In this document: piece after piece, positions 29,007 to 37,908 of the stretch
How the letters are laid out: each line of letters starts with the position of its first letter
Position numbering within the stretch: the first letter of the stretch is position 1
NCBI RefSeq assembly: GCF_013201545.1
Contig: NZ_CP053746.1
Span: 2,569,001 to 2,633,000, forward strand
Reading direction: 5' to 3'
DNA: 64,000 bases
Origin: Pseudomonas graminis
GTDB lineage: Bacteria; Pseudomonadota; Gammaproteobacteria; Pseudomonadales; Pseudomonadaceae
Made by a program: the position numbers and the translations under genes
Notes under the pieces: model-generated
Told to the model about the DNA's origin: nothing
Seen by the model: only the letters and a program-made list of their open reading frames with translations
Databases searched by the model: none

Positions 29007-29025
29007 CACTAGACGGTGATGAGCC

Positions 29026-30609
<1,584 letters not shown>

Positions 30610-30942
30610 GGGAAATCGCCCGAGAGGTGATTCAAAAAAGGGCGGCGATTATAGCCCAAACCAGAGCAATAACCGAACCGTTCAGTCGATAAGGGGTGGC
30701 CAGATACCATCGCACGTGGGAACCTTTGCGGTTAAGGAGACGTCCATTCCCTGGTATCGCTACACGCCAAGGGTTGCAAAATCAGCAAGTTAGCTTGACG
30801 AAGCTGCGCTCATGGCTTGTGTTTTCGCCGAGGTATCAACCTTTCCGGCGACCCACCCGCTGCTCTTCGCGAACGTTCGCGTGCTGCCTGAAGAGGCCAG
30901 TTCCACGCCAGACGTTCGCCGACTGAAATAAGGAGTCCGCCC
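30610..30942. promoter_or_regulatory. Divergent promoter region between prfC and the quaternary-amine transporter
   Basis: 333 bases without a gene. On the + strand, GGAACC near 30719 and CGTCC near 30742 are spaced like an extracytoplasmic-function sigma promoter (GGAAC-N16-CGTC pattern), and TTGACG near 30795 could be a sigma-70 -35 box. None is certain. AAGGAG at about 30930 serves the GTG start at 30943. Confidence 0.35.
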
Positions 30943-31656
30943 GTGGCAAATCGCTATGGCAAGGGGCTGTTGGGAGGTGTGATTGTCATCGCACTCCTGG
31001 CCCTGCTGGTCCAATGGATCGGCATCAGTACCATCAGGCAATATCAGGATGATCTGCTGTTTTATCTGCAAGCCCACGTCTGGCTTGTGCTGGCTTCGAT
31101 GCTGGCGGCACTGGTGGTCGGGATCCCGACCGGCATTGTCCTTAGCCGACCGAGCATGGTTGGCCGCGCCGAACGCTTCATGCAGATCTTCAACATCGGT
31201 AACACCGTTCCTCCTCTCGCCGTGCTGGCCATCGCTCTGGGTATTCTGGGCATCGGCAGCGGTCCGGCGATCTTCGCTTTGTTCCTCGCTTCGTTGTTGC
31301 CCATCGTGCGCAACACCTACGAAGGCCTGAAAAACGTTCAGGGTTCCCTTAAAGAAGCTGCTCGCGGCATTGGCATGACACCGCGCCAGGTGTTGTGGCG
31401 CGTCGAGCTGCCCAATGCCGTGCCGATCATCATCGGCGGCGTGCGCGTGGCCCTGGCGATCAACGTCGGGACCGCGCCGCTGGCGTTCCTCATTGGCGCG
31501 AACAGCCTGGGCAGCCTGATTTTCCCCGGCATCGCCCTGAACAATCAGCCGCAACTGGTGCTGGGCGCCGCGTGTACCGCGTTGCTCGCGCTGTTGCTCG
31601 ATGGCGCCGTGACCCTGGCAAGCCGTCTCTGGCTGGAACGCGGCCTGGCTCGATAA
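30943..31656 (+). CDS. Quaternary-amine (glycine betaine/choline type) ABC transporter permease
   Basis: 237 residues with a GTG start preceded by AAGGAG. About six membrane segments and a binding-protein-dependent permease core. The EAA-type loop LKEAARGIGMTPRQVLWRVELPNAVPIIIGGVR is near 140-172, and IGNTVPPLAVLAIALGILGIG is near 85-105, as in OpuCB/OpuCD and YehW/YehY permeases. It is the first gene of a four-gene + strand operon with binding protein, second permease and ATPase. The system should import compatible solutes or quaternary amines for osmoprotection or nutrition. Confidence 0.9.
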   Translation: MANRYGKGLLGGVIVIALLALLVQWIGISTIRQYQDDLLFYLQAHVWLVLASMLAALVVGIPTGIVLSRPSMVGRAERFMQIFNIGNTVPPLAVLAIALGILGIGSGPAIFALFLASLLPIVRNTYEGLKNVQGSLKEAARGIGMTPRQVLWRVELPNAVPIIIGGVRVALAINVGTAPLAFLIGANSLGSLIFPGIALNNQPQLVLGAACTALLALLLDGAVTLASRLWLERGLAR

Positions 31657-31684
31657 ATCGAGCCCCGCTGAGAAAGGAATTGCT

Positions 31685-32653
31685 ATGAAGAAGTTATGCA
31701 CATTAATCATGGGCGTCGGGATGTTGCTGTCCGGTTTCGTCCAGGCCGCGGATGCACCGGCCGAAATGCCCGTGCTGCGCATCGGCGCGCGGGTGTTCAC
31801 CGAACAGACCATGCTCGCCGAACTGACGGCGCAATACCTGCGCGACAAGGGCTATCAGGTTCAGATCACTGGCGGCCTTGGCAGCAACCTGGCGCGCAGT
31901 GCCCAGGAAACCGGCCAGTTGGATCTGCTGTGGGAGTACACCGGCGTGTCGCTGGTTGCCTACAACCATGTCGACGAAAAGCTCGACAGCGATCAGACCT
32001 ATCAGCGCGTCAAGGAGCTGGACGCCAAGAAGGGGCTGGTCTGGTTGTCACCGTCCAAGTTCAACAACACCTATGCGTTGGCGCTGCCGGACAAAATTGC
32101 CCAGCAGTACCCGCAGGTCAACAACATGTCTGACCTGACCACGGTGCTGAAGGCCGAGGCCGACAAGGGTCACATCGTCGCGCTGGACACCGAATTCGCC
32201 AACCGTTCCGACGGGCTGGTGGGCATGGTCAAGCATTACGGCATGAACCTGGGGCGTGAAAACACCCGTCAGATGGACGCTGGCCTGGTCTACACCGCGC
32301 TGCGCAACGGGCAGGTTTTTGCAGGGCTCGTCTACACCACCGACGGCCGTCTGAACGCGTTCAAACTCAAGGTTCTGGAGGACGACAAGCACTACTTCCC
32401 GGACTACACCGCGGCGCCAGTCATTCGCAAAGAATACCTGGACAAGCACCCGGAACTGGCCGATTTGCTCAAGCCCCTCGCCGCGCTGCTGGATAACCAG
32501 ACCATGCGCACGCTGAACGCGCGCATCGACGTCGACCACGAAAGTCCTACCGTGGTGGCGGCTGAATTCCTGCGCGAGCATCCAATCAATCCTTCCGCCG
32601 ACAGCGTGCCGGTCCCACCGGCGCCAGCGGCAAAACAGGAGGAGAAACCATGA
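31685..32653 (+). CDS. Quaternary-amine ABC transporter substrate-binding protein
   Basis: 322 residues with a signal peptide ending near residue 21 (LIMGVGMLLSGFVQA). It belongs to the OpuAC/OsmF-type binding family: LRIGARVFTEQTMLAELTAQ, then GGLGSNLARSAQETGQLDLLWEYTGVSL. Residues in FTEQ and WEYTG are near the ligand pocket in this family. The C-terminal 30 residues (PSADSVPVPPAPAAKQEEKP) form a Pro/Ala-rich tail. Its last bases overlap the next permease gene (ATGA at 32650), so the two are translationally coupled. Confidence 0.9.
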   Translation: MKKLCTLIMGVGMLLSGFVQAADAPAEMPVLRIGARVFTEQTMLAELTAQYLRDKGYQVQITGGLGSNLARSAQETGQLDLLWEYTGVSLVAYNHVDEKLDSDQTYQRVKELDAKKGLVWLSPSKFNNTYALALPDKIAQQYPQVNNMSDLTTVLKAEADKGHIVALDTEFANRSDGLVGMVKHYGMNLGRENTRQMDAGLVYTALRNGQVFAGLVYTTDGRLNAFKLKVLEDDKHYFPDYTAAPVIRKEYLDKHPELADLLKPLAALLDNQTMRTLNARIDVDHESPTVVAAEFLREHPINPSADSVPVPPAPAAKQEEKP

Positions 32654-33303
32654 GTTTCCTCAGCGCTTTCTCCCATCTGGACTGGAATCAGGTCATGCAC
32701 CTGACGCTGCAACACATCACCTTGGTCGGCATCGCGGTGACGCTGGCGATCGTGGTTGGCGTGCCATTGGGCGTGTTGATGACGCGCTTTCCGACCCTCG
32801 CCGGTCCGTTGCAGGCCAGCGCCACGGTGCTGCTGACCATCCCGTCGATTGCCCTGTTCGGCTTGCTGCTGCCGTTCTACTCCAAGTTCGGTCAGGGCCT
32901 CGGCCCGATGCCGGCGATCACCGCAGTGTTTCTCTACTCACTGCTGCCGATCATGCGCAACACCTATCTGGCGCTCACCGGCGTCGAGCCCGGCATCCGT
33001 GAAGCCGCCAAGGGCATCGGCATGACCTTCGGCCAGCGCCTGCGCATGGTTGAACTGCCGATCGCCGTGCCGGTGATCCTCGCTGGCGTACGCACTGCCG
33101 TGGTCATGAACATCGGTGTCATGACCATCGCCGCCACTATCGGCGCGGGCGGTCTGGGCGTACTCATCCTCGCTTCCATCAGCCGCAGCGATATGTCGAT
33201 GCTGATCGTCGGCGCCGTTCTGGTCAGCATTCTGGCCATCTTCGCCGACCTGCTTCTGCAATGGCTGCAACGCTCGCTGACTCCAAAAGGACTCCTGAAA
33301 TGA
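32650..33303 (+). CDS. Quaternary-amine ABC transporter permease (second)
   Basis: 217 residues, about six membrane segments, same family as the permease at 30943. Typical segments are GVPLGVLMTRFPTLAGPLQASATVLLTIPSIALFGLLLPFY near 37-77 and the EAA loop GIREAAKGIGMTFGQRLRMVELPIAVPVILAGVRTAVVM near 116-154. Together the two permeases should form the heterodimeric membrane channel. It starts inside the binding-protein gene and its stop overlaps the ATPase start (ATGA, 33300-33303). Confidence 0.9.
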   Translation: MSFLSAFSHLDWNQVMHLTLQHITLVGIAVTLAIVVGVPLGVLMTRFPTLAGPLQASATVLLTIPSIALFGLLLPFYSKFGQGLGPMPAITAVFLYSLLPIMRNTYLALTGVEPGIREAAKGIGMTFGQRLRMVELPIAVPVILAGVRTAVVMNIGVMTIAATIGAGGLGVLILASISRSDMSMLIVGAVLVSILAIFADLLLQWLQRSLTPKGLLK

Positions 33304-34484
33304 TCGCCAAACAAATGATTGAGCTGCAGAACCTCACCAAGACTTTCCAGAGCAACGGCAAGGAAGTGAAGGCCGTCGACTCAGTGAGCCTGACCGTCAA
33401 TGAAGGCGAGATCTGCGTGTTCCTGGGTCCGTCGGGTTGCGGCAAAAGTACAACGCTGAAAATGATCAACCGGCTGATCATGCCGACCTCCGGCAAAGTG
33501 CTGATCAACGGCGAGGACACCACCGGTCTCGACGAGGTCACCCTGCGCCGCAACATCGGCTACGTGATTCAGCAGATCGGCCTGTTCCCCAACATGACCA
33601 TCGAAGAAAACATCGTGGTCGTGCCCAAGCTCCTGGGTTGGGACAAGCAGAAGTGCCACGACCGTGCCCGCGAACTGATGAGCATGATCAAGCTGGAACC
33701 CAAGCAATACCTGCATCGCTATCCACGCGAGTTGTCGGGTGGTCAGCAACAGCGGATCGGCGTGATTCGTGCGCTTGCGGCAGACGCGCCGCTGCTGCTG
33801 ATGGACGAGCCGTTCGGTGCGGTCGACCCGATCAACCGCGAGATGATCCAGAACGAGTTTTTCGAGATGCAGCGCGCGCTGAACAAGACCGTGATCATGG
33901 TCAGCCACGACATCGACGAAGCCATCAAACTGGGCGACAAGATCGCCATCTTTCGCGCCGGAAAGCTGCTGCAGATCGACCATCCGGACACGCTGCTGGC
34001 GCACCCGGCGGATGATTTCGTCAGCAACTTCGTGGGCCAGGACAGCACGCTCAAGCGCCTGCTGCTGGTCAAGGCCGAAGACGCCGCGGACAACGCGCCA
34101 TCCGTGAGCCCGGAAACGCCCGTCGCCGATGCGCTGGAAATCATGGACGAAAACGACCGCCGCTATGTGGTGGTCACCGATGCCGCAAACAAGGCGATGG
34201 GCTACGTCCGCCGCCGCGACCTGCACCGCCAGGCCGGCACCTGCGACCAATACCTGCGCCCATTCAACGCCACCGCCGCCTACGACGAGCACCTGCGCAT
34301 CCTGCTGTCGCGCATGTACGAGTTCAACCGCTCGTGGCTGCCGGTGCTGGATGCCGAGAATGTGTTCCTGGGTGAAGTGACGCAGGAGTCAATCGCGGCG
34401 TACCTGAGTTCCGGCCAGTCGCGCGGGATGAAGACCAGCATTGTTTCGCCGGCGGAGTTGGTGGAGCAGGCTGCTTCGGCTTGA
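33300..34484 (+). CDS. Quaternary-amine ABC transporter ATPase with CBS domains
   Basis: 394 residues from the ATG at 33300, with AGGA 8 bases upstream. Walker A GPSGCGKST is at 43-51, signature LSGGQQQRIGVIRAL near 147, Walker B PLLLMDEPFGAVDP near 166-180, and VSHDIDEA follows. Residues from about 270 form a tandem CBS pair (VADALEIMDENDRRYVVVTDAANKAMGYV and a second RSWLPVLDAENVFLGEV). In OpuA-type transporters the CBS pair senses ionic strength. Being last in the operon is the reverse of the opuCA-first order I recall from P. syringae and P. aeruginosa. Confidence 0.92.
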   Translation: MIAKQMIELQNLTKTFQSNGKEVKAVDSVSLTVNEGEICVFLGPSGCGKSTTLKMINRLIMPTSGKVLINGEDTTGLDEVTLRRNIGYVIQQIGLFPNMTIEENIVVVPKLLGWDKQKCHDRARELMSMIKLEPKQYLHRYPRELSGGQQQRIGVIRALAADAPLLLMDEPFGAVDPINREMIQNEFFEMQRALNKTVIMVSHDIDEAIKLGDKIAIFRAGKLLQIDHPDTLLAHPADDFVSNFVGQDSTLKRLLLVKAEDAADNAPSVSPETPVADALEIMDENDRRYVVVTDAANKAMGYVRRRDLHRQAGTCDQYLRPFNATAAYDEHLRILLSRMYEFNRSWLPVLDAENVFLGEVTQESIAAYLSSGQSRGMKTSIVSPAELVEQAASA

Positions 34485-34491
34485 GGTGAAT

Positions 34492-34523
34492 GGCCTGGGT
34501 GCTTTGGTGCCCGGGCCTTTTTT
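34492..34523 (+). terminator. Intrinsic terminator of the quaternary-amine operon
   Basis: GGCCTGGG pairs with CCCGGGCC (one G-T pair) around a 10-base loop, followed by TTTTTT. It lies 8 bases after the ATPase stop. Confidence 0.88.
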
Positions 34524-34544
34524 GACGGTGGTGCCGCTGACTCG

Positions 34545-35462
34545 TCACCGCTGACACGTCAGCTTGCTCCTGGTCTGCACGAACGACATGAGGACCAAGC
34601 CCAAGGCGTTCCCCAAAATCGTGATGACCATGAGTGAGTCAACGGACTGTTGAAAAAACGCTAGCTGCGCGATCAGCGTGTAAACGGCGGTCCCAGCAAA
34701 ACCCACCGTCAGGATAGGTTGGCTGATTGTTCTTATGGACAGCACAAGTGCTGATTGCATCAAGAACAGGAAGAGCACCGTCAGCGCCGCCAACTGAGGC
34801 GCCTCAGATACGATGGTCACGAGGGCGCCATCCAGCAATCCGATCGTTGCGCACACTAGGAACGCAAACAATGATCGACGTGCCAGTATCTTGTGAAAGG
34901 GTTGGCCGAGATCGTTGAGTCGCTTGGTTATGAGTCCGATGAGATAAAGCGAGATGCCGCACGTTATTGAAAACGTCACGCCTGTTTCTAGCTCGTAGTC
35001 ATCATGTAGGCCTGCGCCTTGTATTACTGAGCTATATGAAGTCGACAGCACCCAAACTGTGCCCAATTTAAGCATAAAGCCGACTATGCCCAGCCTTCCC
35101 GGCTTTTGTACGTCCGTCAAAGCCATAATGAGCGCGCTGACGGATAGGGCGATGGCGGCAAAGGCGGCGGGGTTGAGATTTAACAAGGCGGTATAGCCGC
35201 TGGTCCAGCAGGTAAACGTGAACAAGGTGATCCAGAGGTAAGGCTTGATCAGTTTTTTTGAATAGACAGCAGTGAGTAGCGGCGCGCGGTTAAACAGGAA
35301 CAAGGGTAACGCTATGATGATAGATGCCAGCGATGCGACGCTGGCAAGGACGATGGGTGCCAGGTCCACGTTTTGCTTGTAAGTGATGTAGTTCATCATC
35401 ATGGCATTGCTGAATACAAATAGGATTAGTGTAGTCAGGCCTAGTGGTATGGATTTGGTCAT
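34545..35462 (-). CDS. Polytopic membrane protein, possible EamA-like; candidate immunity or accessory protein
   Basis: 305 residues, about ten hydrophobic segments (for example PLGLTTLILFVFSNAMMMNY at 6-25, then LAPIVLASVASLASIIIALPLFLF). The layout recalls EamA/DMT transporters, but I see no diagnostic motif and do not assign a function. Codon use is visibly richer in A/T than in neighbouring core genes. It is the third and last gene of the minus-strand unit after the PAAR-like protein and the PAAR-amidase effector, with an 83-base gap. It may be the membrane-located immunity partner or simply a transporter; both are inference. Confidence 0.6.
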   Translation of the reverse strand: MTKSIPLGLTTLILFVFSNAMMMNYITYKQNVDLAPIVLASVASLASIIIALPLFLFNRAPLLTAVYSKKLIKPYLWITLFTFTCWTSGYTALLNLNPAAFAAIALSVSALIMALTDVQKPGRLGIVGFMLKLGTVWVLSTSYSSVIQGAGLHDDYELETGVTFSITCGISLYLIGLITKRLNDLGQPFHKILARRSLFAFLVCATIGLLDGALVTIVSEAPQLAALTVLFLFLMQSALVLSIRTISQPILTVGFAGTAVYTLIAQLAFFQQSVDSLMVITILGNALGLVLMSFVQTRSKLTCQR

Positions 35463-35545
35463 AAGCGAGTCAATGCGCCGTAGATGTGAGGTTCGGTTGT
35501 ATGTGTTTTTTGGTTTTGAGTGAGCACTGATAGAAGGTGATATTT

Positions 35546-36880
35546 TTATTCTCGTAGTGGTCTGTGTAGGCCGGTGGTGGCGCGTACCACGTTAACGAAA
35601 CCCATCCCAATGTTTCCTGGGCAGATTTTGGCTTCTTTTGTGTCTTGACGAGGAAACTCCCTATGGCCGCCGAAGAAATTAATCGAGAACGCGCTTTTCA
35701 GTGCGGTGATCAGGTTTATAGTTGCGCTCTTTTGAGGGATGGGGAGTTCGTTGGTAGTGCTGAGCCCGATATGATTCAAAGTGATTCGGGCCTTTGCAAT
35801 GAAGTCAGCCCCTTCCTCCTCGGTCGTCAAGTTGTTCAACAAGACGATGCCGATGGCATTCGAGTTATAGAGAATTAGATGCTCGCCTTTGAAGCGAATG
35901 TCCCTTCCTTCGTAAATGATGCCCGCACAATCAATTGCAAAGTGGTAACTGAAGTCGTCAAATATCTTGCCTTGTTGCTTCGCCTGAGTGTCCAGCATTT
36001 GCTCATTCCCCACACCACACGAATAACTCCTTCCAGCGTGATGAAGCGCAATCATTGTGTAATCCCAGTCACGGTCCAACGGCTTTTTAGGCGGCTGCGC
36101 ATGCCACTCCGACCGCTCAACAAACCCATGCCCCAACTCACGCACCTTCCGAATGATCGCGTCGCGCGTCGCGGCCCGATCATTCACGGTGATCACCATG
36201 GGCTTGGGCGTGTCCCCGTGGATCAACGTCTCGACCCGCGTCGTAGTGGTCACTTCCCGCGTCGTCATTCCCGCAAGCTCGTTCAACTCGCGCGCGGGCG
36301 AGCGGAACATGACGTGGAGGGAAACGACAGAATCTGCTGAAGAACCCTCAACGCGCGCCATTCCGTTGCTGTCGGTGGTACCTGACTTTTGCTGACCATC
36401 CACCGTCGCCGTGAATGTGCGGTTCGCGAGGGGCTGCCCCGTTTCGCTGTCGCGGATGGCGAACGCACGGGCGAAGACTTTCCCCGGCGCCGGAGTGGTG
36501 TGTGGATAAAGAGAAGACGGGGTATTCGGCGTGGGCATAGTGGGGTGTGGCGCCGCAGCGGCGTCCGGTGCCGCTCGACTGGCCCCCGCGCGTCCTGACC
36601 GCGAGGCAATCAATCGATTGGTGCCCGGCGGACATGCACACAATACAAGCGCGTCGTGCACGGCGGTCGGAATGCCATCCCACGTGAAGCTGTCGTCCCC
36701 TTCGACAATTTCGCCAACTTGCCCACACACGCCGCAGGAGCTGGTCTTGTCGCCGAGCCGCAATGCCATGCGGCCATCTTCCAGCGAAGTTTGAACAAGG
36801 CTGGCGTGGCAGATGGCGCCGGTGGTGGTTAGGTCGCCGTCGAGGCCTTGCTCCCGGCCGTTGATATCGAAGATTTTCAT
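35546..36880 (-). CDS. PAAR-domain protein with C-terminal PGRP/amidase domain, likely T6SS effector
   Basis: 444 residues in three parts. Residues 1-95 are a PAAR spike-tip domain with paired cysteines (Cys24, Cys50/Cys52, Cys81/Cys83; GDKTSSCGVCGQVGEIVEG). Residues 96-132 are a Pro/Ala linker and 133-235 a beta-rich Ig/transthyretin-like module (SETGQPLANRTFTATVDG). Residues 252-440 are a peptidoglycan-recognition/T7-lysozyme amidase fold: RSEWHAQPP, IALHHAG, YHFAIDCAGIIYEGRD, GGHREFP and AKICPGN. The zinc ligands His280, His406 and Cys420, with Lys418, are all present, so it should cleave the N-acetylmuramoyl-L-alanine bond. The ATG has GTGGAG upstream, within the end of the PAAR-like gene. 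Confidence 0.85.
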   Translation of the reverse strand: MKIFDINGREQGLDGDLTTTGAICHASLVQTSLEDGRMALRLGDKTSSCGVCGQVGEIVEGDDSFTWDGIPTAVHDALVLCACPPGTNRLIASRSGRAGASRAAPDAAAAPHPTMPTPNTPSSLYPHTTPAPGKVFARAFAIRDSETGQPLANRTFTATVDGQQKSGTTDSNGMARVEGSSADSVVSLHVMFRSPARELNELAGMTTREVTTTTRVETLIHGDTPKPMVITVNDRAATRDAIIRKVRELGHGFVERSEWHAQPPKKPLDRDWDYTMIALHHAGRSYSCGVGNEQMLDTQAKQQGKIFDDFSYHFAIDCAGIIYEGRDIRFKGEHLILYNSNAIGIVLLNNLTTEEEGADFIAKARITLNHIGLSTTNELPIPQKSATINLITALKSAFSINFFGGHREFPRQDTKEAKICPGNIGMGFVNVVRATTGLHRPLRE

Positions 36881-36883
36881 GCT

Positions 36884-37246
36884 TCAATTCTCCACGTCGG
36901 GCAGAAAGTCATCCGGCCAGGCGACATCCTTGCGCTGGAGCAGAAGAAGAGAACCCTGCGACGTGTTGATGATCTCGTCGCCGTTGCTCAAGCGGCTGCC
37001 CACCAGCGCCATTTGGCTGTTCGCCTTTCCTGCACCAGTGACGACCTGGGCCATGGTGCCATCGGGGTAAACGGCGCAGTCACCGACGCGAGCACCTGCG
37101 ACCTTGCTTCCGTCCGCCAGTCTGAACTCCACGCCAAGGGCGCCTCTCACGATCACACCGCCATCGCGGGTCTGGCTGCCTTCCGCCGCCACTCGGAAAA
37201 TGCCGGTGCAGGGGTGGGCTTGCTTGTAAGCCTCACTCTCTCTCAC
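36884..37246 (-). CDS. PAAR-like protein, start uncertain
   Basis: 120 residues from a GTG at 37246. The body has the spike-like pattern of a short PAAR-related protein: GGVIVRGALGVEFRLADG, ARVGDCAVYPDGTMAQVVTG, MALVGSRLSNGDEIINTSQG. The same frame continues upstream without a stop to 37387, encoding a protein-like stretch (IKVIHKTAYSPLYNND, EYLRDLDRPPFSEE, LTTFSPAALAQ) with no ATG, GTG or TTG. Either the true start is a rare codon, or it was lost by mutation or frameshift. Its stop is 3 bases from the effector start, so it is probably a co-transcribed tip or adaptor for the amidase effector. Confidence 0.6.
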   Translation of the reverse strand: MRESEAYKQAHPCTGIFRVAAEGSQTRDGGVIVRGALGVEFRLADGSKVAGARVGDCAVYPDGTMAQVVTGAGKANSQMALVGSRLSNGDEIINTSQGSLLLLQRKDVAWPDDFLPDVEN

Positions 37247-37402
37247 CTGAGCCAGCGCTGCCGGACTGAACGTGGTCAGCGCCTCTTCCGAAAAGGGCGG
37301 TCGATCCAGATCACGCAGGTACTCGGAGGTGACGTCATTGTTGTACAGCGGGGAATAGGCAGTCTTGTGTATGACTTTGATCCTTGGTCAGGTTGATCCA
37401 GC

Positions 37403-37424
37403 TCCTCGCACAGTTCGTGCGAGG
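37403..37424 (-). promoter_or_regulatory. Hairpin overlapping a ribosome site upstream of the PAAR-like frame
   Basis: On the minus strand CCTCGCAC and GTGCGAGG pair around a short loop. The 3' arm runs into GAGGAG, a good Shine-Dalgarno, about 15 bases before the extended frame described for 36884-37246. Folding would hide part of that site. Confidence 0.4.
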
Positions 37425-37440
37425 CGATTGGACGCCAACC

Positions 37441-37563
37441 CTAGTGATCAGGATCAATGGGATACGTGGGGGAGAGAGATCCGGTGCGTAGGGCATTTCG
37501 GGTGATCAGGTAGCCGATGTCTGACGGACAGGTGGCTTTCGTGACGGATTGCCCATTTGCCAC
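37441..37563 (-). CDS. Possible small ORF or gene remnant upstream of the PAAR-like gene
   Basis: About 40 codons from a GTG at 37563 (VANGQSVTKATCPSDIGYLI, ending PTYPIDPDH before TAG). The residue pattern looks protein-like, but the ribosome site is poor and I recognise no family. It may be the C-terminal fragment of a lost gene that preceded the PAAR-like gene. Apart from this frame, the 527-base gap 37382-37908 holds the hairpin at 37403, the candidate small RNA at 37702 and the speC ribosome site. Confidence 0.25.
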   Translation of the reverse strand: MANGQSVTKATCPSDIGYLITRNALRTGSLSPTYPIDPDH

Positions 37564-37666
37564 CCACCGGGAACATCACCCTGTCATGTCGGTCGGTTAC
37601 TACGGGTTGATTGAACGTGCGCGGATTCCCGTCTGGCAAAAACGGGCAGAAACGCGACATTTTTAG

Positions 37667-37695
37667 TTGATCTCCGGCCCCTCAGGTCCTACAGT
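37667..37695 (+). promoter_or_regulatory. Sigma-70 promoter candidate for speC leader or small RNA
   Basis: TTGATC at 37667-37672 and TACAGT at 37690-37695, with a 17-base spacer. The predicted transcript starts near 37702, just upstream of an intrinsic terminator at 37757. Confidence 0.5.
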
Positions 37696-37701
37696 TCGCG
37701 C

Positions 37702-37793
37702 CGAACGTCCATGCTGGAAACGATCCATCCGGCTCAAGTACTGACGACGAGACAGCAAGGCCAGCCGTGACCTGTCACCGGATGGCCTTTTTG
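37702..37793 (+). ncRNA. Candidate small RNA or attenuated leader upstream of speC
   Basis: A predicted transcript of about 92 bases runs from the promoter at 37667 to an intrinsic terminator at 37757-37792. The terminator stem is AAGGCCA...TGGCCTT with an inner CCGTGAC/GTCACCGG, followed by TTTTT. The speC start is 116 bases further on. The element could be a stand-alone small RNA or a termination-controlled leader for ornithine decarboxylase. I recognise no Rfam family, and the GGA motifs are too few for an RsmX/Y/Z RNA. Confidence 0.45.
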
Positions 37794-37908
37794 CTTTCGG
37801 CCGAGCAGCCTTGGGAAGTAGGCGAACCAAAGTGGGGATACGGAGGACGTTCACGAGCCGCGCGCTCACACCCATTGTTTTTTACCGTTTGCCAACAGGA
37901 GTCCCCGC

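Noticed and set aside
36604..36880. The PAAR-amidase gene as a housekeeping AmpD-like recycling amidase
   Set aside because: The N-terminal PAAR domain, linker and accessory context do not fit AmpD/AmiD, which lack such an extension.
37702..37793. RsmX/Y/Z-type small RNA
   Set aside because: Only two GGA motifs are present and they are not in repeated hairpin loops.
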